Numbered from the stretch's first letter, positions 27,801 through 37,618 are shown. The stretch: 64,000 nucleotides of DNA from Fasciola hepatica (GCA_948099385.1 CANUEZ040000182.1:20461501-20525500), one strand, 5' to 3'. The notes: generated by a model from the letters alone, not told the origin. Translations and numbers: made by a program.

Positions 27801-29332
27801 TTATGTTTTGTTTCTCAGCAATCCTCTGTAAAATTTTAATCTGGAGGTATCTAAGCCACTCTGATGAGTTTTGAGTAACTGGAATTGAACTCGAGTCAGG
27901 CAGTGAAATCAGTGATCAAACGAATTGGCTTTTTGAGTAGCTAAGTTCACAAGTGAATGAGAATAGCCATGGTAGTAAGTGACGACTGAAGGAGTATATC
28001 CTTTACCAAGCGGTCGCCACACAGTCTTTGAACTGACGAATACGAAACCGTTTTCGGGAAAAAACTGAAATTTGTTTGGCGAAATAAATAACAGCAGCTT
28101 TTTTCGGCAGTAGGAGACTGAATTTGATTACCAAGTAATTCATCATACAGCATCAACGCTCAGCTCTCTGCTGAAATCCATGGAATCAATGTGTACCTAC
28201 TTCATCCTTGTCAGAACCATCAGCAGAGCACATCCACTGAGCCTGCTCGGGGATTCGAACCCGGAAAGAACAACTGTGAGAGGAAAGTCTTGACCACAAG
28301 ACTATCCGGGCTGGCTTTGAAAGATTTTTTGAATGTACACACTATAATATAACACTTTTCCGTTACTGGCTTCGAGCGGCGATAGCCCACTGCAGGCAAA
28401 GCGATCAACTCATTTGATGGATGATTTCTCTGTAGCGGTCTAAGTACAGCAAAAGCAATCAAGTAGAAACAACCTGTAGGAGATTAGTTTTATCTAGTAT
28501 GATCTATCATGCAGTAACATAACACTTTCATGCGTCGTTCAACAATCAGAGTAAGATTACCGGAAAGAAAAGGGATATTTCACTTTTTGATGTGGCTTTA
28601 TTTTAGTTAAACATGATGTCAGACACCGTTGACGTGCCCGTAGACTGCATAATTTTGTTTTCTGTATATGGTTTCCATAATCTGTTATGAAATGTGTTAA
28701 CTTCATCATGTGTAGAAACTGGTTCAATCAGTTTTGGTAATGCGTTAGTGGGCAATAGACATCATTAAATCTGAAAATTGGATTGGGGATATGCGTATTA
28801 CTTACGTAATATATTCACTTGAATTAGTGATTTTGTTGAGCGATGAACTGAGGGCATACAATGGCAATGACCGCACGATATGTTACGTAAAAATCAACTT
28901 TCATTGGTGTAAATCAAATTTTCAAACGATTGAACATTTTGAGGTTATTTGAAATCACGATTTCCATTTGATGTTTCCAAATATCATGAGAACCCGTTTG
29001 ACGTCTTCCACCTACTCAACTTTATCGCATTCAGCGAAATAAAGATGAACCTTTAGATCGAACTTCATGGAAATCGTGCATATTCTTAATTCCTTTAGCT
29101 TGGCAAGAAACAATGAGTGAGCACGATTCCTGATTCATCAAATTGGAGAACACAAGTCAAAAATGCATTCTACCGAAAACATACGCTTCTTGGAAGTCGA
29201 TCACTTGTCGGGCGGTGAACCTTAAACGCTTAGGGCCGGCTATTGATAGGTGCTAGTACGACGTAATTTTTAAGTCGAACGAAATAATGAATGTCAGTCA
29301 GCCCGCAGGTTTGTCGTGTAAGTGTGTGTGCG

Positions 29333-29364
<32 letters not shown>

Positions 29365-32300
29365 ACCCCAAACTGTGCATCACCGCCCGCCGCGGATTCG
29401 AATCTCAGTTATGACTTGGCGGGATGTGCACCCTGCAGCTGACGAATACGGTAAACCAGTCAGATAAAATTGCCGATGAGAGAGCCGCCTGTTGAAACTG
29501 CATGGGGTCACATTCTGTGAACAGCTTGAATTTTTACTACTGAAACTAGCAAAATACCGTGTTATTTTGTTCAGGTTATCGGCATTGTTAGTTTTACGGT
29601 TCCAAGAGAATCTGGGTCAAAACCCGTCAATGAAGCAGATTCTCAAGGTTTGGTTTCCAATCAAACCCGCGTTACGAAAATTGTCACCCACCTGATAACT
29701 TTTCTCAGTGATGATATTTATGTGTTCAGTAACCCGAGCGTTCAGAGTTAGCCCTATAACCATGCTATGATCTGTCATCCTTCACCTCGACATTGCTACG
29801 TGAAGAGTTTGAGGGATGTCTAGACATAAGGTGAAGGTACAAAGAGTGTTAATAAAAGGTAGATTAGAAACTGTGTAAGATAAGATGGACATGTACAAGC
29901 TCCTACTCATCGAATTGATAAAACGCTTCTAACATGACCATACGTGGTCCATTAAAGGACAAAACGTAAAATCATTATGAATCTGCCGGAAATTCTTTCT
30001 AGAGTTACGAAGTGTTTTCACTATGTGGATACGCTCATGAGCACAATAGAAAGTGCAAACCATGTAAACAATAAAGTCTGACAGAGTTCACTGAGAATAG
30101 GAATTGGGATCAACTTTTGGCCCCGAAGAGTCAAATTCGGTACCGGACCGGGTGTCAGAGAGATTGTCTGCCTACAAAGTCAACTGTGTAGGACAGAATA
30201 CGAATACGGTTTCCCTATCAGAGACTAAAGGTACTTCCGCTACTATTCGACTGTTCGTTGTTCTCGTCCCGCTTTTGAACCTAAATTCCAAATGGTTATT
30301 GAGCCTTATACCCTTCTAGCTCATCATGTTCCTCTAAAATTTTGTCCCTAATGAACCAGGACAACTGTGGTAAACATATAAGCGGGTCACACTAATCTTT
30401 TCTCCTTACTCGTGACCGTGTTCATATATTGGAAAGATAAGCGATACTTGGAATTCTATGCAGCCACTTGTTTCTTCCAAATGTGTTAGGTATTATCAAT
30501 CTTTGGGTGAATAATACCAGCGTTTATCTGCAACTGTGCAGTTCTTTGGATATCCGGCATTGCTGTTTGTTGTTTATACTTAAATTACTGAGAGACTGGC
30601 AGAACCAAGTTTGACGAACGACTTGAAGGTAAGAGAAACGATTGATCCTGCAGTATCAGAGCTAACCTTTATCACTGGAAACCACCGAAGCACTATAGAA
30701 CTATTTCGTCTACCGCATAATATTTAGGGTTTACGGTAGTCGTTCGCTTCATGATTCCAAGTACTGACCCTAGGTATTTAAACCAGACCGAAGTGTACAC
30801 GTACAGGTACTCAAGTTGCCAAATCGATCCGCACGTTAAGACCGGAGGCACACTGGAATGATTTACCTTTGTAAACTGTATTGTTTTTACGCGAGTCTGT
30901 TATGATGAACTCAACAAATCGCAGTTTCGTGCCATTGAATTATACATTGGAGTATTTAGAGAACGCATGGTTTAGCAGGGGCTCAAAGAATGCTCATTCG
31001 ATCGGGGAAGTATAAAGACCAGCCGATTATAATTGTTCTCCATTCAGTAGTGGTACATGCACAACCACCTAAAAAGGAACCCATTTGAGCGACGCGGTTC
31101 TACGTGATACTATGTTAAATGACCGAAAGCTGTATCAGATATCACAGTTTACTTTCGAAATTCATTATATTCGACAAAACTGTTTGTCTTCTGCACCTCT
31201 CAATCTTACATGTGGTTCTGGGATGCTGTGTACTGAAAAATAGCAATTAAATTACAGCCATGTAGTGTTCTTAAATATGCATATAATATGAACGAGCTGA
31301 AGCATTGCGTACCATTATACTCCCAAATCAGTTAGTTATTATCATCAAACAGGTTTGATATAGCACTTTCAGATTATCATGATCGATGCATACTGACTGA
31401 GGATTGTCATTTAACCTAACGTTCACATGTATCTGTAGTATGATCGTGTATTCATAGGCAACTCTTATTTACCAGCTAATCGCAAAAACTTCAACACAAT
31501 TAAATGGAAAAAGTTTGAGGCCACATGAACGAGTGAGCTAGACGAACAAGGAGGACAATGTGCACACTGATGACGTGGCCCCTCCTAGGGATGAAAAGAT
31601 TGGGACGTGATGAATCAGACATTTGCCCTGAACTGTGTTCAGGGGCTTTTTATCCTCGAGCCTCGTAGGGTCATCACCAGATTTAGTGACTTTGTTAGTG
31701 CGTACGTGCTGTCAGCTTCTAGAGCAATGTACGCGACCTAAGCGTTAGATTTAGCAACCAAGACCCCACGGAAACCGTCAACCTAGGCCACGAACAGCAT
31801 CAGTATTCCAACTCATTGACACTGTGAACCACGTGTGTTGCGACCGAAAACACAGCTGCGACCACAGATTGAGTAGCAAAAACAGAGCTCAGCTGAGAAT
31901 ATTTCCAAAAGCCATTGGGGGTTGTTGGTAAAAATGGTAATCTTATTCCGGCCAAAAGACTATGCGCAGTATGGAACAAATCTCTTTGGCAAACCATCAA
32001 TGATTAGCACTTCTCTAAACATAGGATATTTACAACTATTGTGTGATTTTCGAAGCTTCCTAATGTGATGCTCTCCATGCTGTTATTCGCATCACCACCC
32101 GATTTTCCAGCTACAGAAGCAAAAAAAGGCCGCACAAGTACTTATCGATTGTCCTCAACTAGTCAATATTGATTTGGATCCAGGTCAGTTGGAGACGCTG
32201 AGCGACGAGTCACAATTGATCACCATGACTTGTTCGATACCACTTTACCATCATGCTTCCTCACCGAGCGAGTGTGCCAAACCTCATATGAGTTCTCCAC

Positions 32301-35300
32301 CGAGAGGCATGGCTGGTTCGCAGCACTCTGTATCACTGCAACAGGATCTAGATGCTTGCGTAAATCTAAAGGCCTACTACCTGTGTGTGCAACGAATGGT
32401 CAGGATGATGCAGAACACCACGTTTTTGCAAAATAGAAATGTGAGTTTCCTTTTTGGTCCTTCTTTTAAGCCATTTTTCCTATCTTTATTTGATTTTCAT
32501 GCACCTCGATTTGGAACCGCCACTGTTGAACTTGTGACCCGTATCAGTATCAGAACAAAACTCAAAATGTTCACCACAATTTTATGAATATCTAAGCGAA
32601 AGTAGTTTAGTTTAGTAATGTGGATGACAGGACCAACATTTCCCCGTAAACCCACGACCGGTTTCGTGGTTGTTGTCACTCATGGGGTATGCGTACCCGG
32701 TACTTTTTTGCCTAATGATCTCTTTAATTGAGCATTCCAGTGGTAGTCTCTGCCATAGAACGAGGTTAATCCAGAAAACCCAAGTTAGGCAACTTTTCAA
32801 AAATTCTTTGCTAAAGTGTCTGCCCTACACTCTTCACCTTTCAAGCACAGATCTCATTTTATCCCATCAACCTTGCACTCGGAAGCAACAGACTGGAGTT
32901 TCGCTAAAGGAAAACATAACTGGTGTTAGGGTATTTGCTGACGCATCGATAGATGGCCTAGTTTCGTTTGCAGACAGCACGTTTTCGTCTGTCCAAAATC
33001 GATGACAAAGCTCCGATCGGCGAAGCGGGTCGATGTTCAGTCAGTTCATGACAAAAACGAGCGAAACCACGAAATCCACTGCAAGCAGTCGCCCTTACTG
33101 AACCGAGCGGAGTAAACCAATCATCGGTCGAGAGTTGTTTGAATCCAACGGACCGAAAATCAACCAATCAGCAGCCAGTAGTCGTCTCAACAAACCGCAA
33201 AAGAATCAGCTAATCGGGGCTTAAACTACATAGCCATTCAGAAGACCCAGTTACGGAAAAGCTCTGAACCAATGAGCTTCGTACCATGACTTTGATTTCC
33301 CTCACTTGGAGTTCTATATAAACAATTCGTTTTTGCAAATAAACAAGATGATTCGAAGGTAGCGGAGGTTCATCACTAGAGTTTGTGGGACGGAACAAAA
33401 CAGTTGGTGCATATACTTTTCCGCATCCAGGGTTTGAACCCGGACCTCTTCACCTGATAGTCGCCTGTTTTATCACTGCGTCACCCCGATCTAGTCAAGG
33501 ATGATCCAAATCATCGAGTTAATTTTGTTCAGATGTCCTCTTCTATGAAATCCAGCAGGGTCCGAAAGTTCTGAAGGGAAACACGGCCATCCTACCGGTA
33601 AATTCAAGGGAATACCTCCAACCGCGTTAGGTGTTCCCCGCAGCATTGGGCTATTATACATATTTAGCCCGCTTAGCGTTTGATATTAGTTTATCTCACA
33701 ATTACGTGCCAGTAATGTGTGGGATTCGCAGTAGTGTGGGAGTTTTTTCCCAATCACATCACCAAATTGAGTAGCCTGTGTTTGATGACGAATAAATGAC
33801 AGATTTACATAAAGCCATGTGGCTATGTACAGGATCGCTGTTTCATAGTTCAGAGACTGATAGCCGGTAAATTGCGAATCCTCAGTCGGGGACCGAGAAG
33901 CTGACACTCTGTGTGTACTTTGGGAAAATCAGTCAAACACAGATGAATCAAAATCGTAAACTGCGAGCAATACAACCGCGGTGTACAGTGTTTAACACCC
34001 TGGTGAGGTCGAAATTAGCAACTAGCTTCGCTGGTTGATTGCAACTGGTTCGGTTTCTTGATTCACTTGTTTTGAGTAATGAACAGGCTCAGGCACTTCA
34101 TGGCATCATGTGACTCATCAGCTCAGTTAGGTAACGAAATCTGAGTCAAAAGACGTGCTTTTGTTTTAAGTCGGTTAACTTTAGTGTTGACGCTCCAGTA
34201 ACTGTTCAAGCTTGTGCATCTTGTGACTTGGTGCGTGCATTACACAGGACCGTGAACTGAGAAACTTACAGGGTGACCAGTCAGCGACGAAATTGTCCTT
34301 ACAGGCATTGCAGCAGTCAGTTGCAAACTTCGACTCTCAGTTGTGTTACAAACGTTTTGAACACACTGTTCACGTCAACCAGAGGACTTCGAATCAAAGT
34401 TAATGGAAATTCCACTTAAGTTTTTTGCATCCGAAATTTCATGCCACGAGCCAGAGTCGAGACTGCATCACTCTGGTTATCGAGGGATTCTATACCAACC
34501 GAGCTATCGCGGTACGGACATTCGGGTTTGAATAACGCAAATGAATACCCGATGATGTGCAAACCACTATTACAATAAAACACAGTAATTAATATGGTTA
34601 TAATCACTGGGCTAGCCTTGTTGATCACTTCCCGATAGGACGAACATCACAGGACTAAACACGATCCAATGGATACTGAAACATATTCACGGAACGTAGT
34701 AAATATATCAACGACGAACTGTAGAGGACCATGTTCATTTGTTCACCTTAGAGCAACAGTTGAACTTGGTAAGTGACACAAGACTATTCACAAACTTTTT
34801 TGAGTATCGCTAAGCAGAAAGATTCTCGAAGCAGCTTAGTTAATTCCATTGTCTTAGCAAGAGTGATCTTTTTAGGAGCAGAAATCAGTTTTAGGAATAA
34901 CAGAATCATATCCTGTCTTCACCTTAGTAACAATAAATAAAGTCAAATAGTAGTGCTTCTCTTTGTGAAAGTGGAAAACCATGGGTAGGTTTGCTACAGG
35001 AACACAGTTTTTGTTGACGTTATATGTGTACTGAATTCCAGATTTTGAACCAAAGTTAACGTGCTGTCGCTGATTTTTGAATATCAAACATTTTTACAAA
35101 CATGCGGCCGATATAAGTAACTTCCTTAGGCAATTACGATCTTATGGTTTTGAATAGACCGAGTAATGCTTCACACCGTTGGTTTTCCGAATCTGTTTTA
35201 TTGATCAACGAAATGCCAAACCTTTTGTCTATAATGCTAATGATCTCCAACAATTTGCCCATAAACAGCTGAGAATATATTGGTCCCTTTCTGTGAACAT

Positions 35301-37339
35301 GTGAACGATGACCAGAAAACTCTTTTTCGTCTGACCTGGAGAGAAACAAAACTAATAACTTACACCAAATTTGAATTTCTTTTCAGATGAATAGCGATAT
35401 TCTGAAAAATGGCAAACAAATTTTGGAATATCGCCGATCATACCCGAGAAGCTTTTCTCTGCCGAAAAGTGTGAATCCTGTGCAACATTTCGTTCGTGAT
35501 GTAGCCCTCAAGGCTTTTCACGGTCTGCTTACAAAAGTTCACCGGCTGGTCACAAGTAAGTTTGTTCACTCGTCAACGGGTGGCCTATGTGATTAAATAT
35601 ACGACATTTTTCTAGAGGTTTCGTCATGCCTAAGTAGCTTGACTGGTTATAATATCTGTTGTATTCTTGGTAGAAGTTGCATAGCAAATATCCTATGGGA
35701 AATTTCATCGCTCGATGTTAACAAATGGATTCACCACTGAAATACATGAAACAACTCCAGCCGTTTTACATCTGGTTTGTTGATTTCCATGAACATTATA
35801 TCCACCGTGTCCTAATGAGGCATCTATTCTGAGGTAAACACAACACGAGATAACACTAGCGTATTCTTTTACATAACAACTCACCGGGTCTACCATCGAC
35901 GCGTAGTCTGCACTTAGAAGGAAGAATACCGAGGGACACGTTGACCAAGTCTCGGTTGGATAGACAGATACGACCTTTACGATCAACCGACCAAGGAAGA
36001 TAAGCGAAACACAAGTTAGGCCAACAGGTACAATCTTCACTGTCAGTCAGATAAAAGAAAGCACACGTTTCATCAGTAAACAGTCGGAACGCTTCCATAC
36101 TATATGATATAGCATCGGTATGTTGCTGACATTGTTGAATCATAACCGGTCACACAAATGCCGATTGACTCCTATCCTGGACGTCTTCTCTTTAAAGCAG
36201 TCAAACGATCCCCTGTTAGAAAACCCTGATAAACTGGTATAAACTTGAGAGATTTATGGCACGCACCTTGGATTCGAGTCCCATTCTTGGACTCAGCGGA
36301 TAAGAAATCCTGTTGGTTCCTAAGAGGACGGATACATTTTACCTGCGACGCCTCTGTGGCTTCTTCATCGAAGATTTGAGCGATTTTACTCGCAGACAAA
36401 TTGTTTCACAATCAATTTAAATCATTTGCTACTCAAACTGAACAATCATTACCTTGTGGTTGATTTTTTGGCACGGAAGTTTTTAAATACTAAAAAATAG
36501 AATTCAAAGGTGGCATTTGAATGTCAAACAGTTTTCGTGGTAGCGCCAAAATGTAAACCGCCGACGAGTGTTTTCCTTAGTAAGAATCTGTGAACCCTTA
36601 TAGAATTATCAATCGGTACCTGCATAGTCACTAACCCAATGTACACAGTTTGCTCCTTTTAAAAACCTCAGTAATAATCATGATGTTATTCCAACAGGAC
36701 AGTCGCAACTCAGTATGACGAAAAGTGACGCATCCAAATTTCTACGGGGTGTACGAATCGTGAGGATTTTGGAACGTGCACATAGTCGGCTAATGAAGGA
36801 CCACGCTACCTTGTTCGCGTCACTTCTGATGGGATCTACGTGAGTTGTTCTGATTTTCGCGCTGAGCAGTGTGCTAGCTTTAACTTTCAATATCAAAAGG
36901 AAATCTTTTTTGCTTGCATAAGTGATGATCACTGGTAGCAAGGAGCTTTGTAGAGGTATTACGTTCTTTAGGATCTGCTCTGTTTTCTTGAAATCTTGCG
37001 TTCTCGTTCTTCGATCTACCAATCTGTTTACTCTTTTAAAGGAAATAATGAATGCTTCTTGTTTCATTTATCATGTTCATTTAATTATTTTCTGTCTTCC
37101 CGACATGTTTTCTACTTCGTCATCTGCCTGGCGAATCAATTATCATCGGTGTTCAAAACAGTCCCTATCAGAAGGTGCTTCCACTAACTGAACCCGTGTT
37201 GTCTTTGGAACAACGGTGTTGTCGGGAATTCATCAGACTGTGTTTGGAATGCACACTGAATCGATATGAGCGGATTGTCAGTAGTGTCGAGGAACATCCT
37301 ACAACCGGGAGAAAACGTGGCGCAATTCACATAAAATAA
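4646..37339 (+). CDS. TTLL7: Tubulin polyglutamylase TTLL7, 3' part, ten exons
   Basis: Gene span; exons are listed separately. TTLL enzymes are ATP-grasp ligases that add glutamates to tubulin tails; TTLL7 acts mainly on beta-tubulin of axonemes and neuronal microtubules. Visible in the joined product are the second half of the TTL domain ([55 protein letters not shown]), then NIRPSDK followed by a basic stretch where autonomous TTLLs carry the cationic microtubule-binding domain. A Ser-rich disordered part and a helical C-terminus with EQRCCREF match vertebrate TTLL7 in order. Exons are 4646-4874, 5367-6022, 15232-15487, 18848-19060, 21559-21627, 23085-23414, 32111-32440, 35387-35555, 36698-36839 and 37162-37339. 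Phases agree at every junction and the total is 2,571 nt after the first split base. Assignment to TTLL7 over TTLL4/5/6/11/13 rests on the post-catalytic and C-terminal matches. The N-terminus is not in the window. Confidence 0.9.
5367..6022 (+). CDS. TTLL7: TTLL7 exon b (catalytic end of TTL domain)
   Basis: Acceptor atgcatcag|GAA, phase 0. It encodes [14 protein letters not shown], the GSKRSF segment, [10 protein letters not shown], then a lineage-specific Ser/Arg-rich loop of about 90 residues, then [12 protein letters not shown] and [13 protein letters not shown], which carries the metal-coordinating Glu and Asn of the ATP-grasp site. It ends LLNI-CG|gtgagt, phase 2. The equivalent loop in vertebrate TTLL7 is only about a dozen residues. 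The loop holds an in-frame splice-site pair (5691-5819, see findings), so a shorter isoform is possible. Confidence 0.95.
5691..5819 (+). other. Possible in-frame (exitron-like) intron inside TTLL7 exon b
   Basis: The segment starts with a consensus donor (AAGAG|gtgagaag) and ends with gatcacag|TCG. It is 129 nt, a multiple of three, and phase 0 at both ends. The full exon is also open through it, so both spliced and unspliced forms would be in frame. It encodes a Ser/Thr/Arg-rich loop with no counterpart in vertebrate TTLL7. Confidence 0.45.
6561..6632 (+). repeat. tRNA-like SINE head
   Basis: Contains an exact Pol III B box, GGTTCGAATCC (6611-6621), preceded by an A-box-like stretch around tgagtggtataagtcgg. 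It reads like a Leu- or Ser-type tRNA relic but does not form a clean acceptor stem, so I call it a SINE head rather than a tRNA gene. It lies in the 9.2 kb TTLL7 intron. Confidence 0.55.
6633..9990. other. TTLL7 intron, possibly degraded repeat
   Basis: Pyrimidine-rich on the plus strand with several short overlapping open frames (8226-8812 and 8954-9544 on +, 7630-7812 on -), none with a family signature. The composition suggests an old mobile-element copy read backwards, but I could not place a reverse-transcriptase motif here. Confidence 0.3.
9991..10065 (+). repeat. tRNA-like SINE head
   Basis: Contains a tRNA-like stretch with A-box-like ggtggtcaagcg and a B-box-like GGGTTCAAATCG (10035 onward), followed by GC-rich sequence. 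It is probably a SINE relic in the 9.2 kb TTLL7 intron. Confidence 0.5.
10324..12390 (-). mobile_element. Degraded CR1/jockey-like LINE copy
   Basis: Fragments on the minus strand occur in the order of a non-LTR retrotransposon. [14 protein letters not shown] (12208-12390) resembles the VGDFNxPxIDW motif of APE endonucleases. Further on, [16 protein letters not shown] with [19 protein letters not shown] (11006-11362) corresponds to the S..VxQGxVLxPxLFxxYxxDL block of reverse transcriptase. Frames change repeatedly and stops are frequent, so the copy is dead. It inserts antisense in a TTLL7 intron. Confidence 0.72.
12735..12810. repeat. (TA)38 microsatellite
   Basis: Uninterrupted TA dinucleotides over 76 bp, in a TTLL7 intron. 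Confidence 0.98.
14658..14955 (+). other. Exon-like block, possible alternative TTLL7 exon
   Basis: Acceptor gaaatgtctccag|T; joined to exon b the T completes CG|T (Arg), as the real exon c does with A. It is open for 99 codons with coding-like composition ([20 protein letters not shown] then LSQGL), ending in a stop at about 14955, with a possible donor aaa|gtaaac at 14899 in phase 0. It cannot be spliced into exon c in frame, so if real it would be an alternative terminal exon. Confidence 0.3.
15232..15487 (+). CDS. TTLL7: TTLL7 exon c (basic microtubule-binding extension)
   Basis: Acceptor ccttattcag|A; the A completes CG|A (Arg), giving [14 protein letters not shown] and then CRRLYTN, which aligns with the segment directly after the TTL domain of vertebrate TTLL7 (NIRTSDK...RRLYG). 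The 85 residues are rich in Arg, Ser and Gln, consistent with the cationic microtubule-binding region of autonomous TTLLs. The donor is CTT|gtaagt, phase 0. The preceding intron is 9.2 kb. Confidence 0.92.
15488..18847. other. TTLL7 intron between exons c and d
   Basis: About 3.4 kb with no repeat or coding block that I can identify. It includes short open frames without signatures. Confidence 0.5.
18848..19060 (+). CDS. TTLL7: TTLL7 exon d (helical post-catalytic region)
   Basis: Acceptor gctattctag|CGA, phase 0. It encodes [16 protein letters not shown], then [14 protein letters not shown] and [14 protein letters not shown], which align with the YPPED and AASFQREL segments of TTLL7. The donor is ACT|gtaagt at 19061. 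A second in-frame donor, GAG|gtaacc at 19037, would remove eight residues (VTYLNPIT). Confidence 0.88.
19590..19785 (+). repeat. SINE copy, same family as 977-1378
   Basis: Shares aagatgcttgacccacagt, CCCCGGGTTGGACTACGAGT, ggtggatgtgcact, gatgattcctaacaa and ggtttgaacgctcacactgc with the palindromic pair at the left of the window. The tRNA-like head is followed by a unique body. It lies in the TTLL7 intron after exon d. Confidence 0.68.
20195..20320 (+). repeat. Possible degenerate SINE copy of the same family
   Basis: Only the body is partly recognisable (ctcgttgaatatatactactgacgattcct, then gaagaaggcgttgacactcaag). Similarity to the 19590 copy is weak but collinear. Confidence 0.35.
21559..21627 (+). 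CDS. TTLL7: TTLL7 exon e (23 codons)
   Basis: Acceptor ccttaataaag|GAA, phase 0; donor GAT|gtaagc, phase 0. It encodes [17 protein letters not shown], matching the EEDILDLLEQ helix that follows the FQREL segment in vertebrate TTLL7. It is short, but both splice sites and the conserved order support it. Confidence 0.8.
21976..22095 (+). other. Exon-like block with Ser/Thr/Pro-rich frame
   Basis: Open on the plus strand as [16 protein letters not shown] followed by [15 protein letters not shown]. It is flanked by actgtcag at the left and a GC-type donor AG|GCAAGT at the right, which gives a symmetric phase 2-2 exon. Neighbouring TTLL7 exons need phase 0, so it does not fit the main transcript. 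An in-phase variant using tttaag|ACT (21968) would need a weak donor. Confidence 0.25.
23085..23414 (+). CDS. TTLL7: TTLL7 exon f (Ser/Glu-rich disordered linker)
   Basis: Open phase-0 block ending GGACTG|gtaaga. It encodes a hydrophilic stretch with [16 protein letters not shown], in the position of the Ser-rich acidic linker of vertebrate TTLL7. The acceptor is uncertain: ttttcaag|GAA (23085) and cattcag|ATT (23127) are both in phase 0. No residue-level conservation is expected in this region, so the call rests on order, composition and phase. Confidence 0.7.
24440..24590 (-). repeat. Dispersed repeat shared with 59500-59650
   Basis: On the minus strand this stretch reads [15 protein letters not shown] followed by LFEERTVF, and the 59.5 kb stretch reads [16 protein letters not shown] followed by FGRRTVF at the same spacing. 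The nucleotide match is collinear but diverged. It is probably part of a mobile-element ORF; the family is not recognised. Confidence 0.45.
26114..26320 (-). mobile_element. RTE-like LINE remnant, C-terminal
   Basis: The minus-strand frame reads [17 protein letters not shown] and then [20 protein letters not shown]. This resembles the LR.I..I.WxH...N..VR.RVLG......LH.LRWLGHVLRMP tail of RTE-like elements in flatworms. It is short and decayed, like the copy at 2.1 kb. Confidence 0.65.
27174..27359 (+). other. Exon-like block, 61 codons, unassigned
   Basis: Acceptor attttaaatgtag|G and donor AAAAAAG|gtgact enclose an open phase 2-2 frame, [20 protein letters not shown] then [14 protein letters not shown] then [11 protein letters not shown]. 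The composition is strongly protein-like. It lies within the TTLL7 intron between exons f and g, whose junction is phase 0, so it does not belong to that transcript. It could be a nested gene exon or an old mobile-element piece. I do not recognise the family. Confidence 0.35.
28196..28320 (-). repeat. SINE copy, same family as 977-1378
   Basis: The minus strand carries a tRNA-like head, cggatagtcttgtggtcaag, with B box GGTTCGAATCC, followed by gctcagtggatgtgct and gatggttctgacaaggatgaag. The order is the same as in the 19.6 kb copy, and this copy preserves the head best. Confidence 0.7.
28470..32110. other. TTLL7 intron (last part of the 8.7 kb intron)
   Basis: Apart from the GT microsatellite and a GC-rich stretch near 31560-31790, nothing is recognised. 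Short open frames lack signatures. Confidence 0.45.
29322..29364. repeat. (GT)n microsatellite, slightly interrupted
   Basis: GT repeats interrupted by two GTGC steps at the left, then about twelve pure GT units. Confidence 0.95.
32111..32440 (+). CDS. TTLL7: TTLL7 exon g
   Basis: Acceptor cgattttccag|CTA and donor AGAAAT|gtgagt, both phase 0, 110 codons without a stop. It begins with a basic helix, [14 protein letters not shown], passes through a Ser/Pro/His-rich middle and ends in a helix, [15 protein letters not shown]. It is not strongly similar to vertebrate TTLL7, but it lies between exons that are and keeps phase. The preceding intron is 8.7 kb and may hide more exons. Confidence 0.78.
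32613..32760. repeat. Dispersed repeat, copy 1 (also at 62981 and 63270)
   Basis: Shares with 62981-63085 the ordered blocks caacatttcc, cacgaccggttt, cggttgttgtc/cggttatcgcc, gctcat.agttatgc and ccggtac. It is not translated convincingly and may be the 3' end of a mobile element. Confidence 0.55.
33421..33490 (-). repeat. tRNA-like SINE head
   Basis: The minus strand reads ggggtgacgcagtgataaaa and then GGTCCGGGTTCAAACCC, a good B box with an A-box-like stretch about 45 nt upstream. The acceptor stem does not pair cleanly, so I treat it as a SINE relic rather than a tRNA gene. Confidence 0.5.
34441..34516 (-). repeat. tRNA-like SINE head with intact A box
   Basis: The minus strand contains GATAGCTCGGTTGG, an intact Pol III A box, followed at tRNA-like spacing by a degenerate B box (GTCTCGACTCTGG). 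It lies in the TTLL7 intron between exons g and h. Confidence 0.6.
35387..35555 (+). CDS. TTLL7: TTLL7 exon h (C-terminal helical region)
   Basis: Acceptor tttcttttcag|ATG, phase 0; donor GTCACAA|gtaagt, phase 1. It encodes [17 protein letters not shown] and [19 protein letters not shown], resembling the helical segment before the RIFNRVFNRLL region of vertebrate TTLL7. The initial ATG is an internal methionine, not a start. Confidence 0.82.
35705..36399 (-). other. Cluster of coding-like frames antisense in a TTLL7 intron
   Basis: Three minus-strand frames follow one another in the 1.1 kb intron between exons h and i. They are [19 protein letters not shown] (36399 onward), [19 protein letters not shown] (36143 onward) and an overlapping 111-codon frame (36040 onward). 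Donor-like CAG|gtaaaa and ACCCG|gtgagt and acceptor-like tttctaacag sites are present. I do not recognise the protein. It could be a nested gene, a pseudogene or a mobile-element relic. Confidence 0.3.
36698..36839 (+). CDS. TTLL7: TTLL7 exon i (C-terminal helices)
   Basis: Acceptor ttattccaacag|GA; the two bases complete A|GA (Arg) from exon h. It is open for 46 codons to GGATCTAC|gtgagt, phase 2. It encodes [19 protein letters not shown] and [10 protein letters not shown], corresponding to the RIFNRVFNRLL and WESIF segments of vertebrate TTLL7. It fits only one phase combination with its neighbours, which supports it strongly. Confidence 0.85.
37162..37339 (+). CDS. TTLL7: TTLL7 terminal coding exon
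   Basis: Acceptor ttcaaaacag|T; the T completes AC|T. It encodes [20 protein letters not shown] and then [16 protein letters not shown], aligning with the PLQLQCCQRLVELCKQCLL segment near the vertebrate TTLL7 C-terminus. It ends HIK-TAA at 37337-37339. The product stops about 50 residues earlier than the mammalian protein. Confidence 0.9.
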
Positions 37340-37340
37340 A
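37335..37340 (+). promoter_or_regulatory. AATAAA overlapping the TTLL7 stop codon
   Basis: AATAAA overlaps the TAA stop. A second AATAAA lies at 37613-37618, about 275 nt downstream, and is the more plausible 3'-end signal because it leaves a normal 3' UTR. Confidence 0.3.
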
Positions 37341-37612
37341 ACTCTAACATAACCGAATCGCAACATTTTGTAACGCCCCTTCTTTATTTTACTCAGTTTA
37401 CTTAAATTAGCCCTCATTGTGACCCGTCAAACACGATTTTGTCACCGTGATTTGGAGCTATAAATTAGCCTGATTTTCGTGGATCGGCCACATTTTCATG
37501 ACTATACGAACACAGAGTTTCAAACATATTTTCCATCATTACATAGATCACGAATGCACCTCGTTTTAAGCAACTTACTACAACGATAAATTTAAGATGC
37601 CGTGTCATTCAG

Positions 37613-37618
37613 AATAAA
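37613..37618 (+). promoter_or_regulatory. Candidate TTLL7 polyadenylation signal
   Basis: Canonical AATAAA about 275 nt after the TTLL7 stop codon on the coding strand. No transcript evidence is available. Confidence 0.45.
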
